NCBI RefSeq assembly: GCF_002292295.1
Contig: NZ_DBBS01000013.1
Location: 61,650-125,649, forward strand
DNA length: 64,000 nt
Direction of reading: 5' to 3'
From: Sphingomonas sp. UBA978
GTDB lineage: Bacteria > Pseudomonadota > Alphaproteobacteria > Sphingomonadales > Sphingomonadaceae
Shown: one piece after another, positions 17,371 through 25,332 of the stretch
Numbering within the stretch: position 1 is the stretch's first letter
Layout of the letters: the number at the start of each line of letters is the position of its first letter
The notes under the pieces: model-generated
Told to the model about the DNA's origin: nothing
The model's database searches: none
The model's input: only the letters and a program-made list of their open reading frames with translations
Translations under genes and position numbers: made by a program

Positions 17371-17876
17371 CCACGACGCTGCGCACTCCGACGGTCGCCG
17401 ATGCGGAGACGATCGCCGCGGTGATGACCGAATGTTTCACCGCGACCTTCGGCCATCTCTACGCCCCCGCCGACCTTGCCGCCTTCCTCGACGGGCTGAC
17501 GCTGGAACGCTGGCGGGCGGAACTCGCCGACCCCGCCTTCGCCTTCCTGCTGGCGGAGGAGGAGGGCGTCGCGGTCGGTTTCGCCAAGCTGGGACCGCAT
17601 GCGCTGCCCGTCGAACCCGCCGGGCCGATGATCGAACTGCGGCAATTGTACCTCGTCGCCGGCCAGCAGGGCAGCGGCCTTGCCGCACGGATGATGGACC
17701 GGGTGATCGCCATCGCCCGCGAACGGGGCGCGGCGGAGCTGTTCCTTTCGGTCTATGTCGACAACGTACGCGCACGCCGCTTCTACGAACGCTACGGGTT
17801 CGAGGAAATCGGCCTCTACACCTTCATGGTCGGCAACCACGCCGACGAGGATCATCTGATGCGGCTCACCCTGTGA
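17367..17876 (+). CDS. GNAT family N-acetyltransferase (169 aa)
   Basis: A single GNAT domain: N-terminal beta-alpha region (VADAETIAAVMTECFTATFG), central strand MIELRQLYLVAGQQGSGLAA carrying the acetyl-CoA Q/RxxGxG/A pyrophosphate loop, and C-terminal NVRARRFYERYGFEEIGLYT. It acetylates an unknown amine, possibly a small molecule or peptide N-terminus. It starts in an ATGA overlap with midA and ends 2 bases before the first ATG of pgeF, so it is inside the operon. The substrate cannot be assigned. Confidence 0.82.
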   Translation: MTTTLRTPTVADAETIAAVMTECFTATFGHLYAPADLAAFLDGLTLERWRAELADPAFAFLLAEEEGVAVGFAKLGPHALPVEPAGPMIELRQLYLVAGQQGSGLAARMMDRVIAIARERGAAELFLSVYVDNVRARRFYERYGFEEIGLYTFMVGNHADEDHLMRLTL

Positions 17877-17878
17877 CG

Positions 17879-18664
17879 ATGGATGACATGACGGTGGATG
17901 GCATGACGGTGGAGGTCATCCGGGCGCGCCGCCTGTCGGGAGTGGCGCATGGCTTCCTCGGCCGGCGCGGCGGTCTGTCGGTCGGGGCGACCGCGGGGCT
18001 CAACGTCGGACTGGGATCTCTGGACGATCCCGCCGCCGTCGCCGGCAACCGCCGCCTCGCCGCCGCCGCGGTGGCGCCGGGTGCGACCCTGACTACCCTG
18101 TATCAGGTTCATTCCGCCGACGTGGTGACGGTCGGGGCGCCCTGGGCCGAGGCCGACCGGCCGCAGGCGGACGCGATGGTCACCGATCGCCCCGGCGTGC
18201 TGCTCGGCATCCTCACCGCCGATTGCGCGCCGGTGCTGTTCGCCGACCGCGAGGCCGGCGTCGTCGGCGCGGCGCATGCCGGGTGGAAGGGCGCGATCGG
18301 CGGCGTCACCGACGCGACGATCGCGGCGATGACCGCGCTCGGCGCGCACCGCGAGCGCATCGTCGCCGCGATCGGCCCGTGCATCGCCCGCGCCTCCTAC
18401 GAGGTCGACGACGGCTTCCTGCGCACCTTCGCCGCCGCCGATCCGGCGAACGAGCGTTTTTTCGCGCCCGCGCGCGCCGGTCACCACCAGTTCGACCTCG
18501 AAGCCTATGTCGCCCATCGCCTCGCCGCCGCCGACCTGACCCGGATCGAGGCGCTCGGCCTCGACACCTATGCCGACGAGGACCGCTTCTTCAGCTTCCG
18601 CCGCGCCACGCACCGGGCAGAGGCGGATTACGGGCGCCAGATCAGCCTCATCGCCGCCGGTTAG
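17879..18664 (+). CDS. pgeF: Peptidoglycan editing factor PgeF (YfiH/laccase-domain family)
   Basis: PgeF homologues prevent L-Ser from being misincorporated for L-Ala in the peptidoglycan stem; the family was once annotated as polyphenol oxidase. Motifs include HGFLGRRGGLSVG, LYQVHSADVV, TADCAPVLFADREAGVVGAA, HAGWKGAIGG and the metal-site GPCIARASYEVDD, and DTYADEDRFFSFRRATHR near the end. The His and Cys ligands (HS, DC, HAGW) are present. Three in-frame ATGs lie in a short tandem duplication (17879, 17888, 17903); the first is reported but the third is equally near the conserved start. It is the last gene of the lgt run. Confidence 0.88.
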   Translation: MDDMTVDGMTVEVIRARRLSGVAHGFLGRRGGLSVGATAGLNVGLGSLDDPAAVAGNRRLAAAAVAPGATLTTLYQVHSADVVTVGAPWAEADRPQADAMVTDRPGVLLGILTADCAPVLFADREAGVVGAAHAGWKGAIGGVTDATIAAMTALGAHRERIVAAIGPCIARASYEVDDGFLRTFAAADPANERFFAPARAGHHQFDLEAYVAHRLAAADLTRIEALGLDTYADEDRFFSFRRATHRAEADYGRQISLIAAG

Positions 18665-18929
18665 CGCCCGTTGGACGACGGTGACGGCAAACCCCTGATC
18701 GGCTTCGGAAAACGGCTGTCCCCTGTCCTACGCTGCCCGCCGGCTCTATCGGATGACGACCGTGGCGGGGCGGCGGATCGGTACAGGAATGGAAACGATG
18801 GGGCCGGATCGTTTTCGCCAAGGTGTTCATGTTGTCCATGTCGGCGACCGTTTCGCCCGCTCTGCCCGCCGCATGGATCGTTTCATTCGATACGATCAAG
18901 GTCTATGCTCCTGTCATAAGGAGAGTTGC
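18665..18929. other. Gene-free leader ahead of the cystathionine gamma-synthase-like gene
   Basis: A 265-base stretch with GC lower than its flanks. No coding frame on either strand has family support; a long in-frame extension of the downstream gene from 18753 lacks any recognisable sequence. I looked for a SAM-II or other methionine riboswitch core and did not see one. AAGGAG at 18919-18924 is the ribosome site for the gene that starts at 18930. Confidence 0.5.
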
Positions 18930-20243
18930 ATGCCCGACGAAGCAGAGATGACCGGCGTAGCCAGCGGCACCCCCGCCCCCCAGGTGGAGCGGATCGGCGA
19001 TCGCAAGCTGAAGCCCAGCACGATGATGATGGGCCACGGCTTCGACCCGGCGCTGTCCGAAGGCGCGCTGAAGCCGCCGATCTTCCTCACCTCGACCTTC
19101 GTCTTCCCCAACGCCGCCGCCGGCAAGCGCCATTTCGAGGGCGTCACCGGCAAGCGCCCGGGCGGTGCCGACGGTCTCGTCTATTCGCGCTTCAACGGCC
19201 CGAACCAGGAGATCCTCGAGGACCGGCTCGGCATCTGGGAAGAGGCGGAGGACGCGCTCGCCTTTTCCAGCGGCATGTCGGCGATCGCGACGCTGTTCCT
19301 CGCGATGACCAAGCCCGGCGACACGATCGTCCATTCCGGCCCGCTCTATGCGGCGACCGAGACGCTGATCGGCCGTATCCTCGGCAAGTTCGGGGTCAAG
19401 TGGCTCGACTTTCCCGCCGGCGCGACCCGCGCGGAGATCGACGCGGTGCTGACCGAGGCGAAGACCGGCCATGTCGCGCTGATCTACCTCGAAAGCCCCG
19501 CCAACCCGACCAACGCGCTGGTCGATATCGAGGCGGTCGCCGCCAGCCGCGACGCGATCTTCGCCGACGCGGACGAAAAGCCGCCGATCGCGATCGACAA
19601 CACCTTCCTCGGGCCGCTGTGGCAACAGCCGCTGCGCCACGGCGCCGACATCGTCGTCTATTCCCTCACCAAATATGCCGGCGGCCACAGCGATCTGGTC
19701 GCGGGCGGCGTGCTGGGGACGAAGGCGCACATCAACACGATCCGGTCGATGCGCAACACGATCGGTACGATCTGCGACCCGCATACCGCGTGGATGCTGC
19801 TGCGTAGCCTCGAGACGCTGGAACTGCGGATGAGCCGCGCCGGCGAGAATGCGGTCAAGGTCTGCAACTTCCTGCGCCATCACCCCAAGGTCGAACGCGT
19901 CGGCTATCTCGGCTTCCTGCCCGACACGCCCGGCATGGAGCGGCAGGCGGACATCTACGCGCGCCATTGCACCGGTGCCGGCTCGACCTTCTCGCTGATC
20001 GTCAAGGGCGGCGAGGCGGAGGCGTTCCGCTTCCTCGACGCGCTCCGCATCGCCAAGCTGGCGGTGTCGCTGGGCGGCACCGAGACGCTCGCCAGCCACC
20101 CGGCGGCGATGACGCATCTGTCGGTGCCGGAAGAGCGCAAGGCGGCGCTCGGCATCACCGACAATCTGGTCCGCATCTCGATCGGCGTCGAGGACGCCGA
20201 CGACCTGATCGCCGACTTCGACCAGGCGCTCAACGCGATCTGA
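18930..20243 (+). CDS. Cystathionine gamma-synthase family PLP enzyme (437 aa)
   Basis: A trans-sulphuration enzyme of the Cys/Met metabolism PLP family. Visible features: YSRFNGPNQEILEDRLGIWE (cofactor-phosphate contact), the ALAFSSGMSAIATLFLAMTK block, AIDNTFLGPLWQQPLRHGAD with the PLP-contacting Asp, and the Schiff-base Lys in VVYSLTKYAGGHSDLVAGG. The C-terminus VSLGGTETLASHPAAMTHL is typical. It could be a cystathionine gamma-synthase, a methionine gamma-lyase or an O-acylhomoserine sulfhydrylase; the longer N-terminus and RPGGADGLV insertion suit the CGS-like branch but do not fix the reaction. The ATG at 18930 has AAGGAG 5 bases upstream. A strong hairpin follows. Confidence 0.85.
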   Translation: MPDEAEMTGVASGTPAPQVERIGDRKLKPSTMMMGHGFDPALSEGALKPPIFLTSTFVFPNAAAGKRHFEGVTGKRPGGADGLVYSRFNGPNQEILEDRLGIWEEAEDALAFSSGMSAIATLFLAMTKPGDTIVHSGPLYAATETLIGRILGKFGVKWLDFPAGATRAEIDAVLTEAKTGHVALIYLESPANPTNALVDIEAVAASRDAIFADADEKPPIAIDNTFLGPLWQQPLRHGADIVVYSLTKYAGGHSDLVAGGVLGTKAHINTIRSMRNTIGTICDPHTAWMLLRSLETLELRMSRAGENAVKVCNFLRHHPKVERVGYLGFLPDTPGMERQADIYARHCTGAGSTFSLIVKGGEAEAFRFLDALRIAKLAVSLGGTETLASHPAAMTHLSVPEERKAALGITDNLVRISIGVEDADDLIADFDQALNAI

Positions 20244-20252
20244 GCCCCGCCC

Positions 20253-20278
20253 CTCCCCTCCCGTTCGAGGGAGGGGAG
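20253..20278 (+). terminator. Hairpin after the cystathionine gamma-synthase-like gene
   Basis: A perfect 10-bp stem, CTCCCCTCCC (20253-20262) with GGGAGGGGAG (20269-20278), and a 6-base loop lie 9 bases after the stop. There is no T-tract. Confidence 0.5.
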
Positions 20279-20330
20279 CCGGCCGCCATCCCGCCCTTGC
20301 CCCCATGCGGCAATGCCGCGATGATGCGGC

Positions 20331-21344
20331 ATGTCCGATCTTTCGACCTTCATCGCCGGCCTGCCCAAGGCGGAACTGCACCTGCATATCGAGGGGAGCC
20401 TCGAGCCCGAACTGATGTTCGCGCTGGCCGAACGCAACGGCGTCGCCATCCCCTTCGCCAGCGTCGAGGCGGTGCGCGCCGCCTATGCGTTTAACAACCT
20501 CCAGGACTTCCTCGACATCTATTACCAGGGCGCGAACGTCCTGCTGACGCGGGAGGATTTCCGCGATCTCGCCGTCGCTTACTTCGATCGCGCCGCCGCC
20601 GACGGGGTACGGCACGCCGAGATCATGTTCGATCCGCAGACCCACACCGCCCGCGGCGTGGCGTTCGAGACCGTCATCACCGGCCTGCTCGACGGCATCG
20701 CCGATGCCGAAGCGCGCCACGGCATGAGCGTGAGGCTGATCCTCAGCTTCCTGCGCCACCTCGACGAGGCGGATGCTTTCGCGACGTTCGAGGCGGCGCA
20801 GCCGTGGCTCGCGCATATCGCCGCGGTCGGCCTCGATTCGTCCGAACTGGGCCATCCACCGGAGAAATTCGCCCGCGTCTTCGCCGCCGCGCGCGCCGCC
20901 GGGCTGCGGCTGGTCGCGCATGCCGGCGAGGAGGGGCCGCCCGAATATGTCCATCAGGCGCTCGACCTGCTCGGCATCGACCGGCTCGATCACGGCAACC
21001 GCAGCCTGGAAGACCCGGTGCTCACCGCCCGGCTGGCGCGCACCGGCATGACGCTGACCGTCTGTCCGCTGTCCAATCTCAAGCTCTGCGTGGTCGATGC
21101 CATGGCCGACCATCCGATCGACCGGATGCTGCGCGAGGGGCTGCGCGCGACGATCAATTCCGACGACCCCGCCTATTTCGGCGGCTATGTCGCCGACAAT
21201 TACCGCGCCGCCGCCGAGGCGCGCGGGCTGGACCGCGACGATCTTGCGCTGCTGGCGCGCAACAGCTTCCTCGGGTCGTTCCTGCCCGACGATGCGGTGG
21301 CGACGCATCTCGCCGCGCTCGATGCCTATGTGGAGGCGCAGTGA
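20331..21344 (+). CDS. Adenine deaminase (adenosine deaminase-like family, 337 aa)
   Basis: Metal-dependent hydrolase of the adenosine/adenine deaminase superfamily. The opening LPKAELHLHIEGSLEPELMF and the later YAFNNLQDFLDIYYQGANVL, MFDPQTHTARGV, HAGEEGPPEYVHQALDLLGI, RLDHGNR and NSDDPAYFGGYV closely match, as I remember it, the Pseudomonas-type enzyme shown to act on adenine rather than adenosine. Zinc ligands are the HxH near residue 17, the His of AHAGEE and the Asp of NSDDP; Glu of HAGEE is catalytic. Automatic annotation often calls it adenosine deaminase. It overlaps the next gene (TGATG), a phosphoribosyltransferase, which supports adenine-to-hypoxanthine salvage. Confidence 0.83.
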   Translation: MSDLSTFIAGLPKAELHLHIEGSLEPELMFALAERNGVAIPFASVEAVRAAYAFNNLQDFLDIYYQGANVLLTREDFRDLAVAYFDRAAADGVRHAEIMFDPQTHTARGVAFETVITGLLDGIADAEARHGMSVRLILSFLRHLDEADAFATFEAAQPWLAHIAAVGLDSSELGHPPEKFARVFAAARAAGLRLVAHAGEEGPPEYVHQALDLLGIDRLDHGNRSLEDPVLTARLARTGMTLTVCPLSNLKLCVVDAMADHPIDRMLREGLRATINSDDPAYFGGYVADNYRAAAEARGLDRDDLALLARNSFLGSFLPDDAVATHLAALDAYVEAQ

Positions 21345-21859
21345 TGCCGGTGTTCACCCCGATCGGCCACGACGATTTCGTCGCCGACGTCCATGCGCTC
21401 GCCGCCGGCATCGCCGCCAGCGGCTGGACGCCCGATTTCATCATCGGCATCGGCCGCGGCGGCCTCGCCCCCGCGGTCTACCTCAGCCATGCGACCGGGC
21501 TGCCGATGCTGTCGGTCGATTATTCGAGCAAGGTCGACGATTTCGCCGAAGCGCCGCTGTTCCGCCTCGCCGGGCGGACGCGCGCCGGCGAGAAGCTGCT
21601 GTTCGTCGACGACATCAACGATTCCGGTCGCACGATCGCGCATATCCGCGGCGTGCTTGCCGCGGCGGGGGCGACGGCGGCGGTGATGCGCTTTGCGACG
21701 CTGATCGACAACGTCAGCTCCGCCGAGCGTGTCGACTATCACGCGCGGACGATCGACCGTCGCACGACCAAGGACTGGTTCGTGTTTCCCTGGGAAGCGG
21801 TCGCGCCGGCCGCGGCGATCGCGGAGGATGCCGCCGAAGTGCCGGACCGGATCGCCTGA
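21344..21859 (+). CDS. Purine phosphoribosyltransferase-like protein (171 aa)
   Basis: A type I phosphoribosyltransferase fold. The PRPP-binding motif is LLFVDDINDSGRTIAHI at about residues 84-100, preceded by the flexible-loop region and the N-terminal FIIGIGRGGLAPAVYLSH that contacts pyrophosphate. The C-terminal DWFVFPWE is typical of the xanthine/hypoxanthine/guanine group. Starting in a TGATG overlap with the adenine deaminase gene, it would convert the hypoxanthine product to IMP; this pairing is inferred from context. The exact base preference is not certain. A hairpin lies between it and the convergent murA gene. Confidence 0.82.
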   Translation: MPVFTPIGHDDFVADVHALAAGIAASGWTPDFIIGIGRGGLAPAVYLSHATGLPMLSVDYSSKVDDFAEAPLFRLAGRTRAGEKLLFVDDINDSGRTIAHIRGVLAAAGATAAVMRFATLIDNVSSAERVDYHARTIDRRTTKDWFVFPWEAVAPAAAIAEDAAEVPDRIA

Positions 21860-21881
21860 CAGCGGCTGCTGCGGCGGCGTC

Positions 21882-21900
21882 CCGGCCCCGACCCGGCCGG
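21882..21900. terminator. Hairpin between convergent PRT gene and murA
   Basis: CCGGCC (21882-21887), 7-base loop, GGCCGG (21895-21900), ending one base before the murA stop. It is short and lacks a T-tract, so weak evidence. Confidence 0.35.
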
Positions 21901-23184
21901 TCAGCCGTCGCTGGCGCGCTCGATGTCGGCGCCGACCGCGGACAGTTTCTCTTCCAGCCGCTCATAGCCGCGGTCGAGGTGATAGACGCGGGCGACGGCG
22001 GTTTCGCCCTCCGCCGCCAGCCCGGCGAGGATCAGGCTCATCGAGGCGCGCAGGTCGGTCGCCATCACCGGCGCGCCGACCAGCCGGTCGACACCCTTGA
22101 CCAGGGCGGTGCGGCCATGGACCTGGATGTCCGCGCCCATCCGCGCCAGTTCCGGCACGTGCATGTAGCGGTTCTCGAAGATCGTCTCGGTCAGCACGCT
22201 GGTGCCGGTCGCCATGCACAGCATCGCCATGAACTGCGCCTGCATGTCGGTCGCGAAGCCGGGATAGGGCGAGGTGGAGATATCGACCGGCCCCAGCGGC
22301 CCGTTCGCCTCCACCTTGACGCCGTCCTTCGTCGTCTCGACGGTGACGCCCGCCTGACGCAGCGCATCGATCGTCGCCTGCATATCGGCGGCGTTCGCGC
22401 CGACCAGCTCCAGCGAACCGCCGGTGATCGCCGCCGCGCAGGCATAGCTGCCCGCCTCGATCCGGTCGGGCATCACCGCATAGGTGGCGCCGTGCAGGCG
22501 ATCGACGCCCTCGATCTCCAGCGTGTCGGTACCGATCCCGCCGATGCGCGCGCCCATCGCGACCAGGCAGTTGCACAGGTCGACGATCTCCGGCTCGCGC
22601 GCCGCATTCTCGATCACGCTGCTACCACGGGCGAGCACCGCCGCCATCACGACATTCTCGGTCGCGCCGACCGACACCACCGGGAAGCGATAGCGGCCGC
22701 CCGACAGCCGTCCGCCGGGCGCGATCGCCTTGACGTAGCCCGCCGCCATTTCCAGCTCCGCGCCGATCGCCTCGAGCGCCTTCAGGTGGAGGTCGATCGG
22801 GCGGTTGCCGATCGCGCAGCCGCCGGGCAGCGATACGGTCGCCTCCCCCGCGCGCGCCAGCACCGGGCCGAGCACCAGAATCGAGGCGCGCATCTTGCGT
22901 ACGATATCGTACGGAGCCTCGGTCGAGGTCAGTTTGCCCGCGCGGATCGTCATCACCCGGCCGAAATCCTCGGGCCGCGTTCCCTCGATCGCGGTCGACG
23001 CGCCGAGCTGGTTGAGCAGGTGCCCGAAGCCGTCGACATCGGCCAGACGCGGCAGATTCCGTAACGTCAATGGCTCGTCGGTGAGCAAGGCGCAGGGCAT
23101 CAGCGTGAGTGCGGCGTTCTTGGCGCCGGAGATCGGCAGGCGGCCCGACAGGCGGTTGCCGCCACGGATGAGGATACGGTCCAT
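21901..23184 (-). CDS. murA: UDP-N-acetylglucosamine 1-carboxyvinyltransferase
   Basis: First committed step of peptidoglycan synthesis: adds enolpyruvate from PEP to UDP-GlcNAc, in the cytoplasm. The 427-aa protein has the EPSP-synthase-like double domain. Key residues are Lys22 in PISGAKNAALTLMP, the catalytic Cys123 in LPGGCAIGNRPIDLH (the fosfomycin target) and Asp/Arg in TSPYPGFATDMQAQFMAM. Length is normal. ATG 23184 matches the family N-terminus MDRILIRGG. It is divergent from the Crp/Fnr gene with 69 bases between. Confidence 0.95.
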   Translation of the reverse strand: MDRILIRGGNRLSGRLPISGAKNAALTLMPCALLTDEPLTLRNLPRLADVDGFGHLLNQLGASTAIEGTRPEDFGRVMTIRAGKLTSTEAPYDIVRKMRASILVLGPVLARAGEATVSLPGGCAIGNRPIDLHLKALEAIGAELEMAAGYVKAIAPGGRLSGGRYRFPVVSVGATENVVMAAVLARGSSVIENAAREPEIVDLCNCLVAMGARIGGIGTDTLEIEGVDRLHGATYAVMPDRIEAGSYACAAAITGGSLELVGANAADMQATIDALRQAGVTVETTKDGVKVEANGPLGPVDISTSPYPGFATDMQAQFMAMLCMATGTSVLTETIFENRYMHVPELARMGADIQVHGRTALVKGVDRLVGAPVMATDLRASMSLILAGLAAEGETAVARVYHLDRGYERLEEKLSAVGADIERASDG

Positions 23185-23253
23185 CAGACGCGTCTAGCGC
23201 GCTGCGGCAGCGGTGCAAGGCGACAATCGAACGAGCGCGATTGATCGATTTTA

Positions 23254-24045
23254 ATGCAGTCGTTTCGGGTGTTTGCTTACTCGCCCTCGACAAGTTTTGG
23301 GGAATGCGACCGCGTGGCCAGTTATCTCGCCGAACGTCTCGGCGAATTGATCGACCTCTCGGCGAACGAGCAGGCGGCGTTGGAGGGGCTGGAACAGCGC
23401 GAGCGGACATTGCGCCGCGGTGCCATCTTGCTGCGCGAAAACGACAAACTGACCGAATTGTTCGTGCTGAAACGCGGCACGATGATGAGCTACGTCATCC
23501 TCCCCGACGGCAGCCGCCAGATCCTGCGCTTCCTGTTCCGCGGCGACCTGATCGCGATGGCCGGGCTGGTCTATCGCAGTTCGCCCGAAACGGTGATCGC
23601 GCTGACCGAATGTGCGGTGGCCCTCGTCGACCGGTCGGCGGTGGCGGAGCTCGCCGTCGGGCATCCCCGCCTGTCGGCGCTGCTGGTCGCTGCCGGGCAG
23701 ATCGAGCGGGTCGCCCTGACCGACCGGCTCGCGGGGCTGGGCCGCACCTCCGCCAAGGCGCGCGTCGCCGCGCTGCTGATCGAGATCCGCAACCGGCTGC
23801 GGGTGCTGGACCCGACGATCGGCGCCACCTTCACGCTGGGACTGACGCAGGAGGAGATCGGCGATGCCACCGGGCTGACCGCGGTGCACGTCAACCGCAT
23901 GCTCCGGCAGCTCGAACAGGACGGGCTGATCGCGCGTAACGGTGGACGGTTCACGATGCTCGACGAGGCGGGACTGGCGCGGACCGCGCATCATGTCGAT
24001 CGCCGCGCGGGGCTCGACCTCGGCTGGCTGCCCGACCCGCGCTAG
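23254..24045 (+). CDS. Crp/Fnr family transcriptional regulator (263 aa)
   Basis: An N-terminal cyclic-nucleotide-binding-like beta roll (about residues 50-150: RGAILLRENDKLTELFVLKR, LRFLFRGDLIAMAG) is joined by a long dimer helix to a C-terminal winged helix. The recognition region is LTQEEIGDATGLTAVHVNRM. The Cys cluster of true oxygen-sensing FNR proteins is absent (only two scattered Cys), so a Fe-S sensor is unlikely. Several paralogues of this kind are normal in sphingomonads; targets are unknown. The nearest ATG to the conserved part would be later, so the N-terminal 20 residues are uncertain. Confidence 0.8.
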   Translation: MQSFRVFAYSPSTSFGECDRVASYLAERLGELIDLSANEQAALEGLEQRERTLRRGAILLRENDKLTELFVLKRGTMMSYVILPDGSRQILRFLFRGDLIAMAGLVYRSSPETVIALTECAVALVDRSAVAELAVGHPRLSALLVAAGQIERVALTDRLAGLGRTSAKARVAALLIEIRNRLRVLDPTIGATFTLGLTQEEIGDATGLTAVHVNRMLRQLEQDGLIARNGGRFTMLDEAGLARTAHHVDRRAGLDLGWLPDPR

Positions 24046-24064
24046 GCGGTGCCAGCCGGACCGT

Positions 24065-24415
24065 TCAGGCCTTTTCCAGCGTGCATTGCAGCGGATGCTG
24101 GTTCTGACGTGCGAAGTCGATGACCTGCCCGACCTTGGTCTCGGCCACCTCGTAGGAAAAGACGCCGCACACCCCGACGCCCTTCTGGTGGACGTGGAGC
24201 ATCACCCGCGTCGCTTCCTCCATGTTCATGCGGAAGAACCGCTGGAGGCACAGCACGACGAATTCCATCGGCGTGTAATCGTCGTTGAGCATCAGCACCC
24301 GATAGGGCGTCGGCTGCTTGGTCTTCGAGCGCGTCTTGGTGGCGAGGCCGGTGCCGGTTCCCTCGTCCGTCCCATCGTCGCGGCGTTCGGCCATGGTGAT
24401 CGGTTCAGCTGTCAT
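24065..24415 (-). CDS. clpS: ATP-dependent Clp protease adaptor ClpS
   Basis: ClpS delivers N-degron substrates to ClpAP. The core starts at PYRVLMLNDDYTPMEFVVLC, which includes the ND-DxTPM substrate pocket, followed by FFRMNMEEATRVMLHVHQKG and GVCGVFSYEVAETKV, all hallmark sequences. The N-terminal 35 residues (charged, Gly/Thr-rich) are the flexible tail. Start sites at 24415 and 24394 (both ATG) are possible; a TTG at 24427 is less likely. It converges on the Crp/Fnr gene with a 19-base gap. clpA is not in the window. Confidence 0.93.
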   Translation of the reverse strand: MTAEPITMAERRDDGTDEGTGTGLATKTRSKTKQPTPYRVLMLNDDYTPMEFVVLCLQRFFRMNMEEATRVMLHVHQKGVGVCGVFSYEVAETKVGQVIDFARQNQHPLQCTLEKA

Positions 24416-24479
24416 GTGGATCGCCAAAATATGGCATGCGGGGCCGCGGGGGCAAGGGGGGCGAGGCGCTGATGACGCG

Positions 24480-24509
24480 AAAAGGGCGACCGCATTGCTG
24501 CGGCCGCCC
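24480..24509 (-). terminator. Intrinsic terminator of phaP
   Basis: Read on the minus strand, an 11-bp stem (24509-24499 with 24494-24484, one G-U pair) with a GCAA tetraloop is followed by TTTT (24483-24480, with flanking bases). It lies 25 bases past the phaP stop. Confidence 0.75.
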
Positions 24510-24534
24510 CCATCGTCCAGTCGATGCGTCGGAA

Positions 24535-25242
24535 TTACGCCGCGATCTTCAGCTTCTCGGCGGCGAGCGCCGCGCGGTTCGACAGCGGCTGCACCACTTC
24601 GCCGGCGAGCTTCAGCATCGCTTCGGTGTTGCGCGAGGTCTGCTGGACCATCGCGTCGAACGCCGCGCGGACATAGTCCGACTGCAGCTTCATCAGCTCG
24701 GTCGGCGACTTGACGCTGCTCATCGTCTTGGCGGCGGTGGTCGCCTCCTCGAACGACTTCTTGGCGAAGGCGGCGGCTTCCTGGCCGATCGCCTCGATGC
24801 CGCGGGCGGCGATCTTCGACGATTCGACCAGCGCCTCGACGTTGCCCTTGCCGAACTCATTGGCCTCTTCGAACAGCTTCTGGCTCTTCTCGACCGCACC
24901 CTTGGCGCGCTCGGTCGCGTCGTTGAACACGGTCTGGGTCTTGGCGGTGACGTTTTCGATCGTTTCCATGATGACTTCCTTCGCTGCGGGTGGGGTAACG
25001 GGTGCGGGTGCCTCTACGGGCGGAGCCGCGATCACGGGCGTGGGCAGCGTCGCCACCGGCACCGGCGCGGGCACCGGCGATACGGGGACGGGCTGTTCCA
25101 CGGGGGCCGGCTTGCTGCCGGTCGGCTTGGATGGCGGGGGAGTGAGGTCCGGACGCCGGGGTGCCTGACGCTGCGGCTTGGCGGCGCCATCGCGACGCGC
25201 ACGCGCGTTCTTCACCGGCGGCTTGGGGACATTATCGTCCAA
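24535..25242 (-). CDS. phaP: Phasin (PHB granule-associated protein)
   Basis: The C-terminal 145 residues form the amphipathic helical phasin domain (METIENVTAKTQTVFNDATE, then KSQKLFEEANEFGKGNVEAL and TELMKLQSDYVRAAFDAM). Phasins coat PHB granules. The N-terminal 90 residues are a Lys/Arg then Pro/Ala/Val-rich low-complexity arm. TTG 25242 has GGGAG/AGGA upstream and fits the predicted transcription start. An internal ATG at 24969 has a very good ribosome site (AAGGAAG) and would give the classic short phasin, so two isoforms are possible. A TTG at 25278 would lie upstream of the predicted transcript start. It lies downstream of phaC, on the same strand. Confidence 0.82.
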   Translation of the reverse strand: MDDNVPKPPVKNARARRDGAAKPQRQAPRRPDLTPPPSKPTGSKPAPVEQPVPVSPVPAPVPVATLPTPVIAAPPVEAPAPVTPPAAKEVIMETIENVTAKTQTVFNDATERAKGAVEKSQKLFEEANEFGKGNVEALVESSKIAARGIEAIGQEAAAFAKKSFEEATTAAKTMSSVKSPTELMKLQSDYVRAAFDAMVQQTSRNTEAMLKLAGEVVQPLSNRAALAAEKLKIAA

Positions 25243-25262
25243 TGATCCTACTCCCGCAATTA

Positions 25263-25303
25263 TGCTGCAACGCAGCAATAGGCGAAGCGACGTTAGGGAT
25301 CAA
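25263..25303 (-). promoter_or_regulatory. phaP promoter with overlapping PhaR-type operator
   Basis: On the minus strand, TTGATC (25303-25298), a 17-base spacer and TATTGC (25280-25275) form a sigma70-like promoter. A perfect palindrome TGCTGC-N3-GCAGCA (25263-25277) overlaps the -10 and the expected start point. The PHB-responsive repressor PhaR of Paracoccus and Rhodobacter binds CTGC-N3/4-GCAG, matched exactly at 25265-25275. A second palindrome TGCAGTGCA lies at 25313-25321. The phaR gene itself is not in the window. Confidence 0.6.
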
Positions 25304-25332
25304 GCCATTTTGTGCAGTGCAACATAATGTAA

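Noticed and set aside
18665..18929. Possible SAM riboswitch ahead of the cystathionine gamma-synthase-like gene
   Set aside because: The gene type would fit, but I found no SAM-II or SAM/SAH core sequence or matching pseudoknot arms in the leader.
23254..24045. Crp/Fnr regulator as an oxygen-sensing FNR
   Set aside because: The N-terminal Cys cluster for a 4Fe-4S centre is absent.
25243..25278. Upstream TTG start for phaP at 25278
   Set aside because: It overlaps the predicted -10 element, so it would lie before the transcript start.
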